Shown here: positions 15,376 through 22,003 of the stretch, in pieces
Numbering within the stretch: position 1 is the first letter of the stretch
Layout of the letters: every line of letters starts with the position of its first letter
Assembly: GCA_028691175.1 (NCBI GenBank)
Contig: JAQUZU010000006.1
Coordinates: 1 to 29,956, forward strand
Source: Candidatus Kapaibacterium sp.
GTDB taxonomy: Bacteria; Bacteroidota; Ignavibacteria; Kapaibacteriales; UBA2268
Direction of reading: 5' to 3'
Length of the DNA: 29,956 nt
Made by a program: the position numbers and the translations under genes
Notes under the pieces: generated by a model
Databases searched by the model: none
Seen by the model: only the letters and a program-made list of their open reading frames with translations
Told to the model about the DNA's origin: nothing

Positions 15376-16449
15376 ATGTACAACGAGCAATTAGAAAAAT
15401 TGATTGAAATGGCTCTTATGGACGGAGAACTGACTGAAAAAGAAAAACAGATACTTTTCAAAAAAGCCGAATCATTCGGAGTGGATCTTGATGAGTTTGA
15501 AATGGTGCTTGACGCAAAACTTGCAGAAAAACTACAATCTCAACAGAAAACAGCTGAGAAGGCAGCTGCCGCACCTAAGTCGGGTAAGTACGGAGATGTT
15601 AGAAAATGCCCTTCTTGTGGAGCAATTTTACAATCGTTTCAGACTAAATGTGATGAATGCGGATACGAATTTAAAAATGTTGAATCCGTAAATTCTGCAA
15701 GTAAATTGTTCGATTTATTGCAAGCTGTTGAATTAAGGAAGTCTAAGAGTATTTCCGAGCATAATCAAACAAAAAGCAGACGTTTAGATGAGTTGTCGAA
15801 AAGACATAATAATGATAGCGGATTTGTTAAAGTGCTTGGTGGAAAAACAAGAAGTAAAAATCAGGATGAGGAAAGAGAAGACTTAATCAGAGAATTAAAT
15901 GAAGACCTTAAAACAATTGAAAAAAAAGCATCGAGTGAAAAGGCAACAATTATTAAAAACTTCCCGGTTCCAAATGCTAAAGAAGATTTACTCGAACTTT
16001 TAGCAATGGCTTCGAGTAGTGCTTATGATAATGATGGTGTAATTGGCAAAGAAGAAGAAGTATGGATTCAAAAGACAGATCAAATATATCAAAAAATAAT
16101 AATTTGCGCTGCTAGTGATAAGTCAATACTTGAACAATCTACAAATATGATTGTTTCTTTACGGAAAAGACTGCCTAAAGAATATAAAAATTTTACGCAA
16201 ATACCGCAATCCGTCCGCTCCAAGGTTGAAGCAGAAATGCAAGCAGAAAAGGATACAAAAAAAGCAAAGAAAACAGAAATAATGAAAAAATATGGAATTC
16301 CATTAGCTGTTTCAATACTCCTACTTTTTCTTTCACCTGTTTTCGGTATGACTGTAGGTGGCTTACTAGTATTTGTTGCAATAGGTGGAATAATTGTATC
16401 AAGTGTATTGTGGTGTAAAGCATTAAAAGATATGAAAAATGATTTCTAA
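15376..16449 (+). CDS. TerB-like N-terminal, zinc-ribbon and C-terminal TM protein (YdjG-like architecture)
   Basis: This is a 357-residue protein. Residues 1-55 (LEKLIEMALMDGELTEKEKQ) resemble the helical TerB/DjlA-type domain with its acidic DGELTEKE motif. A zinc ribbon follows with Cys78, Cys81, Cys92 and Cys95. A charged helical middle (about 110-215) is followed by a second TerB-like helical stretch (AKEDLLELLAMASSSAYDND, about 202-250). Two hydrophobic segments at about 306-350 anchor it in the membrane. In Bacillus, YdjG, also a zinc-ribbon membrane protein, is encoded beside the SPFH protein YdjI; here the SPFH gene follows directly. I infer a membrane-stress adaptor. RBS aaggaaaa lies upstream of the ATG, and the gene is preceded by the repeated leader. 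Confidence 0.7.
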   Translation: MYNEQLEKLIEMALMDGELTEKEKQILFKKAESFGVDLDEFEMVLDAKLAEKLQSQQKTAEKAAAAPKSGKYGDVRKCPSCGAILQSFQTKCDECGYEFKNVESVNSASKLFDLLQAVELRKSKSISEHNQTKSRRLDELSKRHNNDSGFVKVLGGKTRSKNQDEEREDLIRELNEDLKTIEKKASSEKATIIKNFPVPNAKEDLLELLAMASSSAYDNDGVIGKEEEVWIQKTDQIYQKIIICAASDKSILEQSTNMIVSLRKRLPKEYKNFTQIPQSVRSKVEAEMQAEKDTKKAKKTEIMKKYGIPLAVSILLLFLSPVFGMTVGGLLVFVAIGGIIVSSVLWCKALKDMKNDF

Positions 16450-16529
16450 TCAAAAAAATAAATAATTGTCTTGAGAATACTATATATATCTAATATGAAA
16501 ACCAATTAATAATCGACGGGATAGGAATT

Positions 16530-17882
16530 ATGGGATTTTTTGGTAGAAAAAACGAAGGCGGATTAATGGATGTAATCCGTTGCGACGAGAAAGAATATCT
16601 TATTTGGAAGTGGAGACCTGCCGGCCAGGATGCAGGAAGTACAAAGAAAGAAAATTCTATCCGTTATGGTAGTAGTTTACGTGTTAAAGATGGAGAAGTA
16701 GCAGTCTTTGTTTATAAACAAAGAGACGGTTCTATGCAGGATTTTATAGTCGGCCCTTATGACGAGACCATAAAAACTGCGAACTTTCCGGTTTTAACAA
16801 GTATTGTTGGTCTTGCTTTTGGTGGTGGATCACCATTTCAGGCAGAAGTATATTTTATTAATTTATCCGGAAATATACAGATAAAATTCGGTATTCCGTA
16901 TTTTGATGTTTTTGATCCGAGATTTCAGGATTTTGCGGTTCCGATGGCCGCAAGAGGAACTATTACATTTAACATTACCGATTATCAAGGGTTTATTAAA
17001 CTCAACCGACTTATTAATTTCGAGTTGGAAGATTTTAGCAAGCAGGTCAAAGGCGCTGTTACAAAATATGTTAAGGGCGTAATTACCAATATTCCTGAAG
17101 AAAAGGGAATTCCGGTTTTGCAAATGGAACGTAAAATATTGGAAATTAACGAGATTATTGCTGCTTACTTAAAACCAAGACTCGAAAGTGATTTCGGGGT
17201 AAATATGAAAGGTTTTGACTTATCAACTATTGATGTAGATAAGGAAAGCGAAGGTTTTGCCGAATTGAGGAAGGTAACCTCCGAACAAGCAACCAAAACA
17301 ACGATTGCACAAGCAGACATGAATATAAAAAATATGCAGGATATGCAAGCTATCAATGCCAACAATATGGCAGATACTTTGCGGATTCAACGTGAAGAGG
17401 CCCAAAGAGTTCAAAAACTCCAAACTGAAACCAACTTTATAGGTGCTCATGCACTTAATCAGCAAACTGATGTTCTTAAAACCGGTGCAGAAAATTTAGG
17501 CAGCATGGGTAACATGAATATGGGCGGTGAAGGCGGTGGAATGAATCCCGCAGGAATGATGACCGGAATGATGATGGGTGGAGCTATGGGTGGTCAAATG
17601 GCAGGTATGATGAATCAAATGGGACAGAATATGAACCAGCAGATGAACACTCCGCCACCACCTCCGCAAGTTGCATATAATGTTTCTATTAATGGGCAAA
17701 ATTCAGGACCATATAATATGCAACAACTGCAACAAATGGTGCAAAGCGGACAACTTACAAAAAATACATATGTCTGGAAGCAAGGCATGGCAGGTTGGGA
17801 ATTTGCAGGAAAGGTTCAGGAACTTGAATCGCTGTTCGGTGCTGTTCCTCCACCACCTCCTCCAATGCCGCCTATGCCGTAA
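16530..17882 (+). CDS. SPFH/band-7 (YdjI-like) protein with GYF_2 domain and poly-Pro tail
   Basis: This is a 450-residue protein. Residues 1-240 match the 'virion core protein'/YdjI class of SPFH proteins: GFFGRKNEGGLMDVIRCDEK, IRYGSSLRVKDGEVAVFVYK, GTITFNITDYQGFIKL. They are followed by a helical, Gln-rich, probably coiled-coil stretch (245-315). A Met/Gly/Asn-rich low-complexity linker (about 325-375) leads to a GYF_2 domain (about 381-440; SINGQNSGPYNMQQLQQM with YVWKQGMAGWEFA). The tail is VPPPPPPMPPMP. SPFH proteins oligomerise on membranes and organise microdomains. GYF domains bind Pro-rich peptides, so the domain could bind this tail or that of a neighbour. No N-terminal TM segment is seen. 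It starts at ATG 16530 behind ataggaatt. Confidence 0.85.
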   Translation: MGFFGRKNEGGLMDVIRCDEKEYLIWKWRPAGQDAGSTKKENSIRYGSSLRVKDGEVAVFVYKQRDGSMQDFIVGPYDETIKTANFPVLTSIVGLAFGGGSPFQAEVYFINLSGNIQIKFGIPYFDVFDPRFQDFAVPMAARGTITFNITDYQGFIKLNRLINFELEDFSKQVKGAVTKYVKGVITNIPEEKGIPVLQMERKILEINEIIAAYLKPRLESDFGVNMKGFDLSTIDVDKESEGFAELRKVTSEQATKTTIAQADMNIKNMQDMQAINANNMADTLRIQREEAQRVQKLQTETNFIGAHALNQQTDVLKTGAENLGSMGNMNMGGEGGGMNPAGMMTGMMMGGAMGGQMAGMMNQMGQNMNQQMNTPPPPPQVAYNVSINGQNSGPYNMQQLQQMVQSGQLTKNTYVWKQGMAGWEFAGKVQELESLFGAVPPPPPPMPPMP

Positions 17883-17997
17883 CATACTTCAAGTGGAGTC
17901 CGAAACCACTATAATAAACGGGGCGTATAACTCGAAAAGCCTTACGAATAGAGGAATTTAATAACTTTATTACAAATTAATGGTGAGGAATAATATT

Positions 17998-18175
17998 ATG
18001 GAAGAAGGACAAAAGAAGAAATTCAAAGCACCAATGGTAACTTATATCATTATTGACTTTTGTGGTAAAACCAATGCGTACCAAGGGAACAATCAGTTGG
18101 GCTATCTTGAATTTGATCTGGGGAGCATTTAGTATTTATTATTTAACGAATAACGTTGTACTTAGTAATTTATAA
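17998..18175 (+). pseudogene. Degenerate small membrane-protein ORF, probably frameshifted
   Basis: From ATG 17998 (GAGG upstream at about 17984) a 44-codon frame begins MEEGQKKKFKAPMVTYIII and then loses character, ending at TAG 18132. In the +1 frame, from 18041 to the TAA at 18173-18175, the sequence continues as KPMRTKGTISWAILNLIWGA and FSIYYLTN, a convincing membrane helix with its own ATG at 18074 but no ribosome binding site. The simplest reading is one small membrane protein broken by a frameshift between about 18050 and 18075. Two tiny overlapping genes is the alternative. Family not recognised. Confidence 0.4.
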
Positions 18176-18184
18176 AAGAACAAA

Positions 18185-18532
18185 ATGGATCAAAATAGTT
18201 TCTTTTCAATAGACCGTCTGGTAGAATTCGGTATGGGAATGGCAGTGGCACAACAAATGGTTCAAACTATGAACAATGCAATGACAAACATGCATGTGCC
18301 CGGTACTTTTAATTCTCCCGAAAAGCCGGAGCAGAAAATCTATTATGCGATGATTGAAGGTAATCAAACCGGACCACTATCCGAAATGGATATGTCTCGT
18401 CTTATTGCAGAAAAAAAGGTTGTTAAAGAGACGTATGTCTGGATGCCGACTATGCCATGCTGGAAAATGGCAGAGCAAATTCCAGATGTGTTAAAATTAG
18501 TAGCATTAACACCGCCTCCGTTTAATATTTAA
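18185..18532 (+). CDS. Small GYF_2-domain protein
   Basis: This is a 115-residue protein. Residues 1-45 are a Met/Gln/Asn-rich stretch (FGMGMAVAQQMVQTMNNAMT) resembling the low-complexity linker of the SPFH protein. Residues 52-108 form a GYF_2 domain: IYYAMIEGNQTGPLSEMDMS, then KETYVWMPTMPCWKMAEQIP. It ends with a short Pro stretch (TPPPFNI). It appears to be a stand-alone relative of the SPFH protein's C-terminus, probably from partial duplication. It could compete with or bridge the same Pro-rich partners. The ribosome binding site before ATG 18185 is weak (aaaagaac). Confidence 0.8.
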   Translation: MDQNSFFSIDRLVEFGMGMAVAQQMVQTMNNAMTNMHVPGTFNSPEKPEQKIYYAMIEGNQTGPLSEMDMSRLIAEKKVVKETYVWMPTMPCWKMAEQIPDVLKLVALTPPPFNI

Positions 18533-18557
18533 TAACAAAATTGGAAATAGGAAAATC

Positions 18558-18902
18558 ATGAAAATAGATCCGATTTATCTTGTTGTCTCTGTTGTTGTAA
18601 GTATATTGATGGCTTATGGAATGGGTGCTTTATGCAGCAGCGACCATAGCTGGTTGATGGCGATAGGTATTTTTATTCAAATGATGGTCTCATTGCTGAT
18701 TATGTTTGTGAAAGGATCCCCTCAATCCCGTACAAACGTAAATATAAAAGTTCTTGCGGTTTTTTTTATTGTATTGTTTATCATTAGCAATTTGATATTT
18801 GCTTTTGTACAATTTGAAACAGCAAGTTATGTGGTAATAAACGGATTAATGCTGGTGATACTCGTAACAGTAACACATTTCTTACACAAAACAGATCAAT
18901 AG
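18558..18902 (+). CDS. Hypothetical four-TM membrane protein
   Basis: This 114-residue protein has four hydrophobic segments at about 6-26, 31-51, 66-87 and 90-109, with a short polar loop KGSPQSRTNVN between the second and third. I do not recognise a family. The ATG at 18558 follows AGGA with good spacing and lies 25 bp after the GYF gene stop, so it belongs to the same transcription unit. A role as a small membrane partner of the SPFH module is inferred from position only. Confidence 0.65.
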   Translation: MKIDPIYLVVSVVVSILMAYGMGALCSSDHSWLMAIGIFIQMMVSLLIMFVKGSPQSRTNVNIKVLAVFFIVLFIISNLIFAFVQFETASYVVINGLMLVILVTVTHFLHKTDQ

Positions 18903-18987
18903 ACCTGTCTTTGTTGGGCATTACAAAAGAATAATTAGAAAAAATGTTATTATAAGAAAAAATTTATAAATAATTTGGAGAAATATT

Positions 18988-19785
18988 ATGAAAAAGATTT
19001 ATTTGAATTCGATAATTGCGTTAATTGCAATATTATTATGTTCTTGTGGTAGTTCTGAAAAAGAACTCACATTAAAAAATTATTCCACAAAAGTTGGCGG
19101 TGATTTGGCCAATTACTTAGAAGTTGTTGAAGGGTCATACAAGTTGGCAATGGTCAATGGCGAATTAATCCTGACTGCGAAGTTTAAAGTTATAGTTCCT
19201 TTAGACGAAAATGCTGAGTATGAAAAAATTGAAGCAGAATTGCTTGATGAGTCCGGTATGCCTCTGGCGGGAGTTGGTAATTTTGAGTTACAATATGAGG
19301 ACAAGGATAAAGTACTAAGTGCTCTCCGATCTGGCAGTGGCGAATTTGCAGTTCAGATGCAATATTTTGGAAATTGTACGCCTGAAGAAGCACTAAAAAT
19401 TGCAATGAAGAGTGCAAAAAGTTTTTCAGTAACTACAACAGCTGATGTCTATGACGGTACCCCTTCTACTGTTACAGATAATGATACAGATTTGGAATCA
19501 ACAGATGAAGAACAAGAATCTGAAAACGTAGAACATGAATCAAGCGGAAGAAATTGGGATCAGGTTTTGTCGGATTATGAATCTTACACCGACAAATATA
19601 TTCGCCTTCTCAAAAAAGCAGCTTCCGGCGATTTATCGGCAGCGACAGAATATGCAAGTATGCTTGAAGAAGCACAATCACTTCAAGAAAGCTTATCAGA
19701 TGCAGAAGGAGAACTTACATCTGCACAATTAAAAAGATTTGCGCAAATTCAAAATAAACTTGTAAGAGCAGCAAATAATATGTAG
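18988..19785 (+). CDS. Acidic lipoprotein with helical C-terminal domain
   Basis: This 265-residue protein has a lipoprotein signal; the lipobox ends at Cys20 (LLCSC). Residues 25-145 are a beta-rich domain of unknown type (KFKVIVPLDENAEYEKIEAE). An acidic linker follows at about 157-185 (TDNDTDLESTDEEQESENVE). The C-terminal 75 residues are helical: NWDQVLSDYESYTDKYIRLL, then SAQLKRFAQIQNKLVRAANN. That C-terminal pattern recurs in uncharacterised Bacteroidota lipoproteins, from memory rather than a search. The start follows GGAG. It is the last gene of the block and is closed by a strong terminator 20 bp downstream. Confidence 0.75.
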   Translation: MKKIYLNSIIALIAILLCSCGSSEKELTLKNYSTKVGGDLANYLEVVEGSYKLAMVNGELILTAKFKVIVPLDENAEYEKIEAELLDESGMPLAGVGNFELQYEDKDKVLSALRSGSGEFAVQMQYFGNCTPEEALKIAMKSAKSFSVTTTADVYDGTPSTVTDNDTDLESTDEEQESENVEHESSGRNWDQVLSDYESYTDKYIRLLKKAASGDLSAATEYASMLEEAQSLQESLSDAEGELTSAQLKRFAQIQNKLVRAANNM

Positions 19786-19804
19786 AGTAAGGCAGTTGTA
19801 TGAA

Positions 19805-19841
19805 AAAAAACAAGTAGACTTTTTACTCTACTTGTTTTTTT
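19805..19841 (+). terminator. Rho-independent terminator of the SPFH/TerB block
   Basis: A 14-bp stem (19805-19818 with 19827-19840) around an 8-nt loop (ctttttac) has a base of A/T pairs that provides the T-run (tttttttat). It lies 20 bp after the lipoprotein stop codon. Confidence 0.88.
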
Positions 19842-19881
19842 ATAAATGGAAATTGTCTCGGATACGGAAAAACATAACGTA

Positions 19882-20018
19882 AATAATTCGGAAAACAGTG
19901 ATTTTACAGATGTATATTTAAAAACCTATAAATATACAAAAACTTTCTTTAAACAAAGAATTTGATTTGTAAAAAGAAAAATCAATATTCGTATATTGAA
20001 AATTGATTTAACAGAAAA
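19882..20018. repeat. 137-bp AT-rich direct repeat, copy 2
   Basis: This is the second copy of the repeat at 14878-15014, gap-free with about 93% identity. It lies in the 370-bp gap between the lipoprotein terminator and the small gene at 20156. The two copies bracket the whole SPFH/TerB block in direct orientation, so recombination between them would delete that block. Confidence 0.9.
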
Positions 20019-20031
20019 AGTGAATAATGCA

Positions 20032-20056
20032 AACTAATATTCGAAAGATATTAGTT
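20032..20056. other. Short perfect hairpin in leader copy 2
   Basis: AACTAATAT (20032-20040) pairs with ATATTAGTT (20048-20056) around a 7-nt loop. It occupies the position of the 130-bp hairpin in leader copy 1. No T-run follows, so it is not a standard terminator. Confidence 0.5.
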
Positions 20057-20074
20057 AAAAATATAACATAACAA

Positions 20075-20140
20075 AATACAAAAAACAGAAATTTCTGCCA
20101 GCCGCAAAGTGAAGGCAAGAATTGAGATAATTTTTATTAA
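20075..20140 (+). promoter_or_regulatory. Conserved 5' leader element, copy 2
   Basis: This is the gap-free match of 15286-15351 (59 of 66 identical). The TGCC/GGCA pairing is kept while bases in the loop and inner stem vary (t to c, gga to gaa). It ends 15 bp before the ATG at 20156 and is followed by a strong ribosome binding site (agaaggagag). Confidence 0.6.
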
Positions 20141-20155
20141 TAGAAGGAGAGAACT

Positions 20156-20386
20156 ATGTCGACAATGATTAAACTTGAGAAAGAATTTGTACGCATTAAT
20201 CCTAAAGATTGCCATTATTTAGAGTGGAGCTATGATGGGAAAACATGGCACCATCGTTATCAGAATTCTCATATTTGTTTCTTTGAGTTGATGGATGCCG
20301 GTAAAGATGTAATTGCCAATACAGACAACGGGACTTATTGGTCTCCTAAGTCTACCAAATTAATTTCGTGGCTTAAGACCCCGTAA
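20156..20386 (+). CDS. Small hypothetical protein
   Basis: This 76-residue soluble protein is rich in aromatic residues: HYLEWSYDGKTWHHRY, then DVIANTDNGTYWSPKST. Two similar 'DGKTWHHR' and 'NGTYWSPK' turns suggest a small beta-structure, possibly two repeated hairpins. I do not recognise a named family. The start is secure: a strong GGAGAG lies just upstream of ATG 20156. It carries the same leader as the TerB-like gene, so the two are probably controlled together, and it has its own terminator at 20495. Confidence 0.75.
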   Translation: MSTMIKLEKEFVRINPKDCHYLEWSYDGKTWHHRYQNSHICFFELMDAGKDVIANTDNGTYWSPKSTKLISWLKTP

Positions 20387-20494
20387 TACAGCCCATTTTC
20401 GATAACATAGAATGAACAATTACTATTTGTGAGCAAAAGATTATTTCACATTTTACTTTGCGTATATAAGTAGAACGGCAAAATTCTTGCAGAT

Positions 20495-20529
20495 AAACAA
20501 GTTGTCTATATGGCAACTTGTTTATTTTT
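20495..20529 (+). terminator. Rho-independent terminator after the small gene
   Basis: AAACAAGTTG (20495-20504) pairs perfectly with CAACTTGTTT (20514-20523) around a 9-nt loop, followed by atttttg. It separates the small gene from the ion channel gene, whose start is 20 bp further on. Confidence 0.85.
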
Positions 20530-20548
20530 GTAAAACTTATAAAGGTGT

Positions 20549-21352
20549 ATGATGAACTTTTTCAAAAAAATATTTCTGAACGACAAAATAATTTTCGCTA
20601 TAATACTCCTAAATTGTGCGATTATCTTTTTGCAGGAAAGTAGAATTGATAATGCACTGACTCAGACATTGGATATAGCATGTACAATGTTTTTTGTAGT
20701 CGAAATGCTTATTAAACATATACAGTTTGGAATAAAAGAGTATTGGAAATCCGGCTGGAATCGTTTAGATGGAACTTTGGTCGTTTTATCCTTGCCTTCT
20801 CTATTGGTATTCTTGTTTTCAATTGATATTGGAGGTGAGCAATTATCATTACTTTTGGTTCTTAGATTATTCCGTGTTCTACGATTTCTCAGAGTAGTTC
20901 ATATCTTTCCGGGTTTTTCGAGATTACTTGCAGCATTTAAAATGGCTATGCGTGAATCTTATGCGATTTTATTGTCGTTTTTTACCATCATTATTATATT
21001 TTCACTAGTCAATTGTGCTTTATTTAAGGATATAGCGCCTGATTATTTTGCGACTCCGCTGGATTCGATTTATGCGGTATTTCGTATATGTACCGTTGAA
21101 GGATGGTACGATATTCCTGATACAATTGCGTCAGCAACATCTTCTACGTGGGGGTATATTGTACGTCTATATTTTTCGGCTATTTTGTTGTTGGGTGGGA
21201 TAATCGGAATGTCTTTCATAAATTCAATCTTCGTCGATGCAATGGTTAGTGATAACAATGACGAAATATCTTCAAAAATTGATCAATTAGACGCTAAAAT
21301 CAATCGTCTCTTAGAAGAGAAGGAAGAAAATAATAATACTAAGAAATGCTAA
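20549..21352 (+). CDS. Voltage-gated-type ion channel subunit (NaChBac-like)
   Basis: This 267-residue protein has the six-TM Ion_trans layout. S4 carries regularly spaced arginines R106, R109, R112 and R115 in LRLFRVLRFLRVVHIFPGF. The pore loop before S6 holds the filter TVEGW (182-186) in FRICTVEGWYDIPD, matching the TLESW position of bacterial sodium channels. S6 is LYFSAILLLGGIIGMSFINS. A charged C-terminal helix (EISSKIDQLDAKINRLLEEK) fits the tetramer coiled coil. It should form a homotetrameric Na+ or Ca2+ channel in the inner membrane. Ser-to-Gly in the filter may change selectivity. ATG 20549 and ATG 20552 are both possible starts behind AAAGG. The broken GNAT gene starts 4 bp downstream. 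Confidence 0.9.
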   Translation: MMNFFKKIFLNDKIIFAIILLNCAIIFLQESRIDNALTQTLDIACTMFFVVEMLIKHIQFGIKEYWKSGWNRLDGTLVVLSLPSLLVFLFSIDIGGEQLSLLLVLRLFRVLRFLRVVHIFPGFSRLLAAFKMAMRESYAILLSFFTIIIIFSLVNCALFKDIAPDYFATPLDSIYAVFRICTVEGWYDIPDTIASATSSTWGYIVRLYFSAILLLGGIIGMSFINSIFVDAMVSDNNDEISSKIDQLDAKINRLLEEKEENNNTKKC

Positions 21353-21356
21353 AATT

Positions 21357-21842
21357 ATGGACTACAATATTAGAGAAATAAGCCAAGAGTAAATTCCTCT
21401 GCTCGATGATTTCCTATACGAAGCAATTTTTGTTCCTGAGTGGTACACGGAAGTGGTTCCACGTAACATTATTTATACAAATCCGCAAATTTACGCTGCA
21501 ATTAAGGAATTTGGCACTCATCCTGATGATTATTGTTTTGTGGCGGAAGTAGTCGGAAAAGTAGTTGGAGCGGTCTGGGTTGGAATTACAGATGAGTACG
21601 GACATATAGATGATGATACACCGTCTTTTTCTATATCACTTTATAAGGAATATAGAGGGCAAGGTATTGGGACAGCATTGATGAAACGTATGTTGGAACA
21701 TCTAAGGTCAAAAGGCTATAAAAAAGTTTCTCTGGGTGTGAGTAAAGAGAATTATGCTGTACGGATGTACAAAAATGTTGGTTTTGAGATTGTTGGAGAT
21801 GGTGCAAACGAAACCGAATGGTTGATGATTTGTGCACTGTAA
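21357..21842 (+). pseudogene. GNAT acetyltransferase interrupted by an in-frame stop
   Basis: From ATG 21357 the frame reads MDYNIREISQE, then TAA (21390-21392, codon 12), then continues without a further stop as IPLLDDFLYEAIFVPEWYTE to the end at 21842. The two parts together match a complete GNAT N-acetyltransferase of about 161 codons. The acetyl-CoA motif is RGQGIGTALMKRML and the C-terminal strand is NYAVRMYKNVGFEIV. The longest standard frame after the stop starts at GTG 21453 and would lack the first strand and helix. It is either a recent nonsense mutation, a base error, or a gene restarted downstream. It follows the ion channel gene by 4 bp. Confidence 0.75.
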
Positions 21843-22003
21843 AATTGTACAATTGAGTTGAAACAATAGCAGAAAAGGTTCGTATGTAGTAATAGGAAAA
21901 ATTTATATTTTGCCCTCGATTTGAAAAAGTTGATATAGGGTTCGCTGCTTTATTTCAAGTCGACAAAAAAATAATTTCTGAACCCGAAAGCTCAGGAATA
22001 CCA

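Noticed and set aside
15376..19785. Full Psp/Lia system
   Set aside because: No PspA/LiaH-like coiled-coil gene is present in the window, so only a loose analogy with the YdjG/YdjI partners is kept.
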